The translations under genes were made by a program, and so were the position numbers. A DNA stretch of 64,000 nt from Kribbella sp. CA-293567 (lineage in GTDB: Bacteria > Actinomycetota > Actinomycetes > Propionibacteriales > Kribbellaceae): NCBI RefSeq assembly GCF_027627575.1, contig NZ_CP114065.1, positions 2,976,001 through 3,040,000 of the forward strand. The letters are read 5' to 3'. The notes beneath the pieces are model-generated. The model ran no database searches. It was not told the DNA's origin and saw nothing but the letters and a program-made list of their open reading frames with translations. Numbering within the stretch: the stretch's first letter is position 1; each line of letters starts with the position of its first letter. Of this stretch, positions 59,639-64,000 are shown piece by piece.

Positions 59639-60781
59639 ATGGCCACGGACAACGAGGAACTGCAGGCGATCGCGCGGGAGGTCCGCAAGTTCGCCGAGAG
59701 CGAGCTCGCGCCGCACGCGGTCGAGTGGGACCGGACCAAGCACTTCCCGGTCGACGTACTGCGGCGGGCGGGTGACCTCGGACTGGGCGGCATCTGTGTC
59801 GGTGAGGACGTCGGTGGGTCCGGTCTCGGCCGGCTCGACGCGGTCACCATCTTCGAGGAGCTGGCCCGCGGCGACACCACGATCGCGGCGTACGTCTCGA
59901 TCCACAACATGGTGACGGCGATGATCGACCAGGCCGGTACCGGCGAACAGCGGCGGCGCTGGGTGCCGACCCTGGCCGGTATGGAGGGGCTGGGCAGCTA
60001 CTGCCTGACCGAGCCCGACGCGGGATCCGATGCCGGAGCTCTGCGCACGACCGCTCGGCGCGACGGTGACGGGTACGTGCTCGACGGGGTCAAGCAGTTC
60101 ATCTCCGGCGCCGGCGCCTCCAGCGTGTACGTCGTGATGGCGCGCACCGGCGTACCGGGGCCGCGCGGGATCACCGCGTTCATCGTGCCCGGCGATGCCG
60201 CGGGCCTGTCGTTCGGCGCCAACGAACACAAGATGGGCTGGCACGCGCAGCCGACCCGCCAGGTGATCCTCGACGGGGTCCGGGTGCCTGCCGAGCAGCG
60301 CCTGGGCGCCGAGGGGGACGGCTTCGGGATCGCGATGCGCGGGCTCAACGGCGGCCGGCTCAACATCGCCGCCTGCTCGCTGGGCGGGGCGCAGTGGGCG
60401 CTCGAACAGGCGATCCGGCACCTGCAGACCCGGACGGCGTTCGGTGCGCCGTTGATCACCCAGCAGGCGTTGCTGTTCCGGCTGGCCGACATGGAGACCG
60501 AGTTGCAGGCCTCGCGGTGCCTGTTGCACCACGCGGCCAAGGCGCTCGACGAGGGCGCCGCGGATGCTGTGAAGCTGTGTGCCATGGCCAAGCAGTTCGT
60601 CACCGACGCGGCGTTCACCGTCGCCAACACCGCTCTGCAACTGCACGGCGGGTACGGCTACCTCAGTGAGTACGGCATCGAGAAGGTGGTCCGCGACCTG
60701 CGGGTGCACCAGATCCTGGAAGGAACCAACGAGATCATGCGGATGATCGTCGGACGAGCCCTGGTCGAGGAGGCCGCATGA
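59639..60781 (+). CDS. Acyl-CoA dehydrogenase (probable isobutyryl-CoA dehydrogenase)
   Basis: A 380-residue flavoenzyme. Family motifs: YCLTEPDAGSDAG, the middle FAD domain with KQFISGAGASSVYVVMA, and the C-terminal QLHGGYGYLSEYGIEKVVRDLR region. Glu in ILEGTNEIMR is the likely C-terminal contact. The substrate is inferred from the operon: isobutyryl-CoA to methacrylyl-CoA. It starts four bases after mmsA, and its stop overlaps the next start. Confidence 0.92.
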   Translation: MATDNEELQAIAREVRKFAESELAPHAVEWDRTKHFPVDVLRRAGDLGLGGICVGEDVGGSGLGRLDAVTIFEELARGDTTIAAYVSIHNMVTAMIDQAGTGEQRRRWVPTLAGMEGLGSYCLTEPDAGSDAGALRTTARRDGDGYVLDGVKQFISGAGASSVYVVMARTGVPGPRGITAFIVPGDAAGLSFGANEHKMGWHAQPTRQVILDGVRVPAEQRLGAEGDGFGIAMRGLNGGRLNIAACSLGGAQWALEQAIRHLQTRTAFGAPLITQQALLFRLADMETELQASRCLLHHAAKALDEGAADAVKLCAMAKQFVTDAAFTVANTALQLHGGYGYLSEYGIEKVVRDLRVHQILEGTNEIMRMIVGRALVEEAA

Positions 60782-61821
60782 ACGACGAAGCTCCGGTGCT
60801 GTTCGATCGGGTCGGGCGGGCCGGGCACATCGTGCTCAACCGGCCGCGGGCGATCAACGCGCTGACCCACGAGATGGTGAAGCTGATCCAGTCGACGCTG
60901 GGCTCCTGGGCCGATGACGCGGAGGTGCGGACCGTCGTACTGACCGGGAGTGGTGAACGCGGTCTGTGCGCGGGCGGCGACATCGTCTCCCTCTATCGGG
61001 ACGGCCTGGCCGGTGGGACCGCGTCGCTGGACTTCTGGGCCGACGAGTACCGGCTGGACGCGACGATCGCGGACTATCCGAAGCCGTTCGTCGCGATCAT
61101 GGACGGCATCGTGCTGGGTGGCGGGATCGGGCTGTCGGCGCACGCCGACGTGCGGGTGGTCACCGAGCGGTCGAAGATCGGGATGCCGGAGACGGGGATC
61201 GGCTTCTTCCCCGATGTCGGTGGCACCTATCTGCTGTCGCGCGCGCCGGGTGAGCTCGGTACGCATCTGGCGTTGACGGCCGGTTCGGTGCGGGCGGGTG
61301 ACGCGATCGCCGTGGGGCTGGCCGACTGGTACGTGCCCAGCGACCGGTTGCCTGCCTTGATCGCCGAGCTGGCCACGAAGGCGCCGGCCGACGCGCTCGC
61401 CGCCGTCGCCGAACCGGCACCGGAGTCGGCGCTGCTCGCGGATCGTGACTGGATCGACGCTGCCTACGAAGGTGACGACGCGTCCAAGATCCTTGCCCGG
61501 CTGGAGTCCTCGGAGTCCGGGGCGGCGAGGGACACGGCCGGAGTGATCGCCGCCAAGTCGCCGACGTCGGTGAAGGTGACGCTGCGGGCGTTGCGGAGCG
61601 CGGCGGATCTCCCGACGCTGCGCGAGGCGCTGGACCAGGAGTACCGGCTGTCGGCGCGCTTCCACGGATCGCACGACTTCCTCGAAGGCGTGCGGGCGCA
61701 GGTGATCGACAAGGACCGCAATCCGCAGTGGGTGCCTTCGAGTATCGACGAGGTACCGGAGGAAGCGGTGGCCGCGTACTTCGTTTCGCTGGGTGACGAC
61801 GAGCTGGGGAGTGCGCTGTGA
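60778..61821 (+). CDS. 3-hydroxyisobutyryl-CoA hydrolase (enoyl-CoA hydratase fold)
   Basis: A 347-residue crotonase-fold protein. The oxyanion loop is GLCAGGDIVSLYRDG and the family pattern MDGIVLGGGIGLS plus PETGIGFFPDVGGTYLLSR is that of HIBCH hydrolases rather than hydratases. It releases CoA from 3-hydroxyisobutyryl-CoA. The C-terminal extension (about residues 210-347) is typical. ATG overlaps the previous stop. Confidence 0.92.
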   Translation: MNDEAPVLFDRVGRAGHIVLNRPRAINALTHEMVKLIQSTLGSWADDAEVRTVVLTGSGERGLCAGGDIVSLYRDGLAGGTASLDFWADEYRLDATIADYPKPFVAIMDGIVLGGGIGLSAHADVRVVTERSKIGMPETGIGFFPDVGGTYLLSRAPGELGTHLALTAGSVRAGDAIAVGLADWYVPSDRLPALIAELATKAPADALAAVAEPAPESALLADRDWIDAAYEGDDASKILARLESSESGAARDTAGVIAAKSPTSVKVTLRALRSAADLPTLREALDQEYRLSARFHGSHDFLEGVRAQVIDKDRNPQWVPSSIDEVPEEAVAAYFVSLGDDELGSAL

Positions 61822-62726
61822 GCATCACGGGGACGGCGGTCGGTTTCATCGGACTGGGCAACATGGGCGGCCCGATGGCCGCGAATCTGGTCAAGGCGGG
61901 GTTCACTGTCACCGGCTACGATCCGCTCGACTCTGCTCGGTCGGCGGCAGCCGCAGCGGGCGTAGTACTCACCGCGACTCCGGCGGAGGCGGTGGCCGAG
62001 GCCGACGTGGTCATCACGATGCTGCCGAGCGGGCGGCACGTGCTTGAGGTCTACCAGGGCGATGACGGTCTGCTGGCGGCGGCGCCGGCTGGTGCGTTCT
62101 TCGTCGACTGCTCGACGATCGCCGTGTCCGACGCGCGGGAGGCGGCCGCGCTGGTGGTGAAGGCCGGCCACCGCGCACTCGACGCGCCGGTGTCCGGTGG
62201 AGTCGTCGGCGCGACGGCGGGCACGCTGACGCTGATGGTCGGCGCGCTGGCCGACGACCTGGCCGCGGTCCGGCGGATCCTCGAGCCGATGGCCGGCCGC
62301 ATCGTGCACTGCGGTGAGCCGGGGGCCGGGCAGGCCGCGAAGATCTGCAACAACCTGATCCTCGGCATCTCGATGATCGGCGTGAGCGAGGCCTTCGTCC
62401 TCGGCGAGAAGCTGGGACTCACCCATCAGGCCTTGTACGACGTGACTTCGACCGCGTCCGGCCAGTGCTGGGCGCTGACCACCAACTGCCCGGTGCCGGG
62501 CCCGGTGCCGACCAGCCCGGCCAACCGCGACTACCAGCCGGGCTTCGCCGCGCCGTTGATGGCGAAGGACCTCGGCCTCGCCGTACAGGCTGCCGAGAGC
62601 ACCGGTACGACGTCCAACCTCGGCGCGCTGGCGGCCGCCCTCTACCGGGAGTTTGCCGACGGCAACGGATCGGCACTGGACTTCTCGGCCATCGTGAACG
62701 AGATCCGTGACGGGAGCACAGCATGA
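61818..62726 (+). CDS. mmsB: 3-hydroxyisobutyrate dehydrogenase
   Basis: A 302-residue NAD enzyme. N-terminal [16 protein letters not shown] is the diagnostic motif, [17 protein letters not shown] the substrate loop, and the catalytic Lys lies in [12 protein letters not shown]. It oxidises 3-hydroxyisobutyrate to methylmalonate semialdehyde, the substrate of MmsA. Start GTG 61818 overlaps the hydrolase stop (GTGA). Confidence 0.94.
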   Translation: MSITGTAVGFIGLGNMGGPMAANLVKAGFTVTGYDPLDSARSAAAAAGVVLTATPAEAVAEADVVITMLPSGRHVLEVYQGDDGLLAAAPAGAFFVDCSTIAVSDAREAAALVVKAGHRALDAPVSGGVVGATAGTLTLMVGALADDLAAVRRILEPMAGRIVHCGEPGAGQAAKICNNLILGISMIGVSEAFVLGEKLGLTHQALYDVTSTASGQCWALTTNCPVPGPVPTSPANRDYQPGFAAPLMAKDLGLAVQAAESTGTTSNLGALAAALYREFADGNGSALDFSAIVNEIRDGSTA

Positions 62727-63499
62727 GCGACCACCAGAACATCGTCGTCACCCGCGACGGGCGGACCGCGACGATCACGCTGAACCGGCCGAAGGCGCTG
62801 AACGCGCTGAACGAGGCGCTGATGCACGAGGTGGTGGCCGCCGCCACCGAACTCGACGCCGACCGCGGGGTCGGTGCGATCGTGATCACCGGGTCCGAGC
62901 GCGCGTTCGCCGCGGGCGCCGACATCAAGGAGATGCAGGCGCAGTCCTACCAGGACATGTACCTGTCGGACTGGTTCACCGCCTGGGACCGGCTCGCCGC
63001 CGTCCGGACGCCGCTGATCGCGGCGGTCGGTGGGTACGCGCTGGGCGGCGGGTGCGAGCTGGCGATGATCTGCGATCTGCTGATCGCCGCCGACACGGCG
63101 AAGTTCGGCCAGCCCGAGATCACCCTCGGCGTCATCCCGGGGATCGGCGGCTCGCAACGGCTCACCCGGGCGATCGGCAAGGCGAAGGCGATGGATCTGA
63201 TCCTGACCGGTCGCACCATCGGCGCCGAGGAGGCCGAGCGGGCGGGGCTGGTGTCCCGCGTCGTACCGGCGGACGCGCTGCTGGCCGAGGCGGCCGAGGT
63301 GGCGCACAAGATCGCCGGGATGTCGTTGCCGGCGGTCTATGTGGCGAAGGAGGCAGTCAACCGGTCCTTCGAGTCGTCACTTGCCGAAGGCATCCTGTTC
63401 GAGCGCCGTACCTTCCATGCGACCTTCGCGCTGGACGACCGCACGGAGGGGATGACGGCCTTCGTGGAGAAGCGGAAGCCGGACTTCACCCACCGCTGA
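62723..63499 (+). CDS. Enoyl-CoA hydratase
   Basis: A 258-residue crotonase-type hydratase. The oxyanion loop [11 protein letters not shown] and catalytic Glu region [20 protein letters not shown] match EchA/PaaF-type hydratases (both catalytic Glu positions appear conserved). In this operon it would hydrate methacrylyl-CoA. ATG 62723 overlaps the mmsB stop. It is the last gene, ending at a strong hairpin. Confidence 0.94.
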   Translation: MSDHQNIVVTRDGRTATITLNRPKALNALNEALMHEVVAAATELDADRGVGAIVITGSERAFAAGADIKEMQAQSYQDMYLSDWFTAWDRLAAVRTPLIAAVGGYALGGGCELAMICDLLIAADTAKFGQPEITLGVIPGIGGSQRLTRAIGKAKAMDLILTGRTIGAEEAERAGLVSRVVPADALLAEAAEVAHKIAGMSLPAVYVAKEAVNRSFESSLAEGILFERRTFHATFALDDRTEGMTAFVEKRKPDFTHR

Positions 63500-63511
63500 G
63501 CTCAGCCGCAG

Positions 63512-63551
63512 CACGACGGCGGACGGCCGGCTCGGCCGTCCGCCGGTCGTG
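63512..63551. terminator. Bidirectional terminator hairpin
   Basis: CGGCGGACGGCCG (63517-63529) pairs perfectly with 63533-63545 (3-base loop). With a 1-base bulge it extends by CACGA/TCGTG. It lies between the convergent valine operon and metalloprotease gene. Confidence 0.85.
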
Positions 63552-63553
63552 GA

Positions 63554-64000
63554 TCAGCGGGTGGTGGTCTTCAGGTTGTCGTACTCCTGCTGGGTCATTT
63601 CCTTCAGCTCGTGCGCCGGGGTGCTGGTCTTCGACTGCGAGCTGCCGCCACCGACGTCGCCGCCACCGAACTTGATGTTGGCCCAGTTGTTCTGAGCCGA
63701 CAGCGTCGTCTTGCTGGTGTCGCCGTTGATGCTGGTGGAGGTGGTGTCCACGGTGTCGCCGTCGCAGTTCCAGTCGATGCCGGCGTTGGCGGCGCCCGAC
63801 GTCCGGGTGCTGCCGTTCGGGCACTTCCACTTGGTCTTCCAGGTCGAGGCGGTAGCGGTGTTCAGGCCGACCGACTCGCGCAGGCTGGTCTCGTTCAGCG
63901 CGGGCGGGGCGAAGCTGGAGTAGCTGAACCAGTTGCTGCCGCTGGTGCGCGGTACGCCGTCGAACTGGAAGAAGTAGTTCATCACGCTGAGGTAGTTCGG
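63554..64000 (-). CDS. C-terminal end of a secreted zinc metalloprotease-like protein; 5' partial
   Basis: The frame is open to the right edge, so the N-terminus lies outside. The visible 149 residues begin PNYLSVMNYFFQFDG, which resembles the Met-turn region (SVMNY) of secreted zinc metalloproteases. They continue with WKCPNGSTRTSGAANAGIDWNCDGDTVDTT region, TTLSAQNNWANIKFGGG and a hydrophilic tail. Cys in CPNG and CDGD may form a disulphide. The zinc motif itself is not in the window, so the call rests on the tail only. Confidence 0.7.
   Translation of the reverse strand, partial: PNYLSVMNYFFQFDGVPRTSGSNWFSYSSFAPPALNETSLRESVGLNTATASTWKTKWKCPNGSTRTSGAANAGIDWNCDGDTVDTTSTSINGDTSKTTLSAQNNWANIKFGGGDVGGGSSQSKTSTPAHELKEMTQQEYDNLKTTTR

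Noticed and set aside
1-64000. CRISPR array, rRNA or prophage
   Set aside because: No regular spacer-repeat arrays, ribosomal sequences or phage structural genes were seen.

Overview
The window looks like chromosome of a GC-rich, soil-type actinobacterium. GTG and TTG starts are common, genes often overlap as ATGA or GTGA, and there are many secreted enzymes, GAF-ANTAR and LuxR regulators, an MMPL transporter, a SigK/RskA pair and an MbtH protein. My best guess is Nocardioidaceae/Kribbellaceae (Kribbella-like), by overall feel only. I saw no rRNA, tRNA, CRISPR or prophage. One complete insertion sequence is present.

Layout. 1-1.3 kb: 3' end of a non-ribosomal peptide synthetase (carrier plus thioesterase) overlapping an MbtH gene, so a natural-product cluster lies to the left. 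1.4-5.2 kb: an immunity-like protein, a TetR regulator divergent from a DrrAB-type ABC exporter, and a secreted HNH nuclease. 5.6-13 kb: aminopeptidase P behind twin operator-like palindromes; a secreted Asp-box/ricin-lectin protein divergent from a LacI regulator; an epoxide-hydrolase-like enzyme divergent from a WYL regulator. 13.1-15.5 kb: two ANTAR genes and an IS481-family element inserted exactly on the stop codon of the second. 15.6-19.6 kb: MMPL transporter, histidine kinase and response regulator in one overlapping operon. 19.6-27.8 kb: a beta-helix lipoprotein, a secreted protein, a class-C serine hydrolase, and a GAF-LuxR regulator divergent from an FAD oxidoreductase/aldehyde dehydrogenase pair. 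27.8-34.6 kb: a GAF-ANTAR protein, two aminoglycoside-phosphotransferase-like kinases, and two secreted TAP-type peptidases around a TetR regulator with a 15-bp palindrome. 34.7-42.7 kb: LysR/PLP enzyme pair, photolyase, reductases, a spore-photoproduct-lyase-like radical SAM protein, and a patch of gene debris. 42.8-48.3 kb: sigK-rskA, a flavodoxin-like reductase, a Ser/Thr kinase, a third GAF-ANTAR protein and a SnoaL-like protein. 48.4-52.9 kb: LacI regulator plus a very large secreted glycosidase. 53-57.8 kb: a five-gene peptide/nickel-type ABC importer. 58.1-63.5 kb: a five-gene operon encoding every step from isobutyryl-CoA to propionyl-CoA (valine catabolism). 63.5-64 kb: end of a secreted metalloprotease.

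The most unusual DNA is the 300-bp gap at 57.8-58.1 kb between the importer and the valine operon. It stacks a 64-bp near-perfect palindrome, a run of eight G-tracts and a 38-bp dyad. The IS481 copy is also notable: its transposase has no stop codon of its own and reads into the TAG of the duplicated target ACTAGC.
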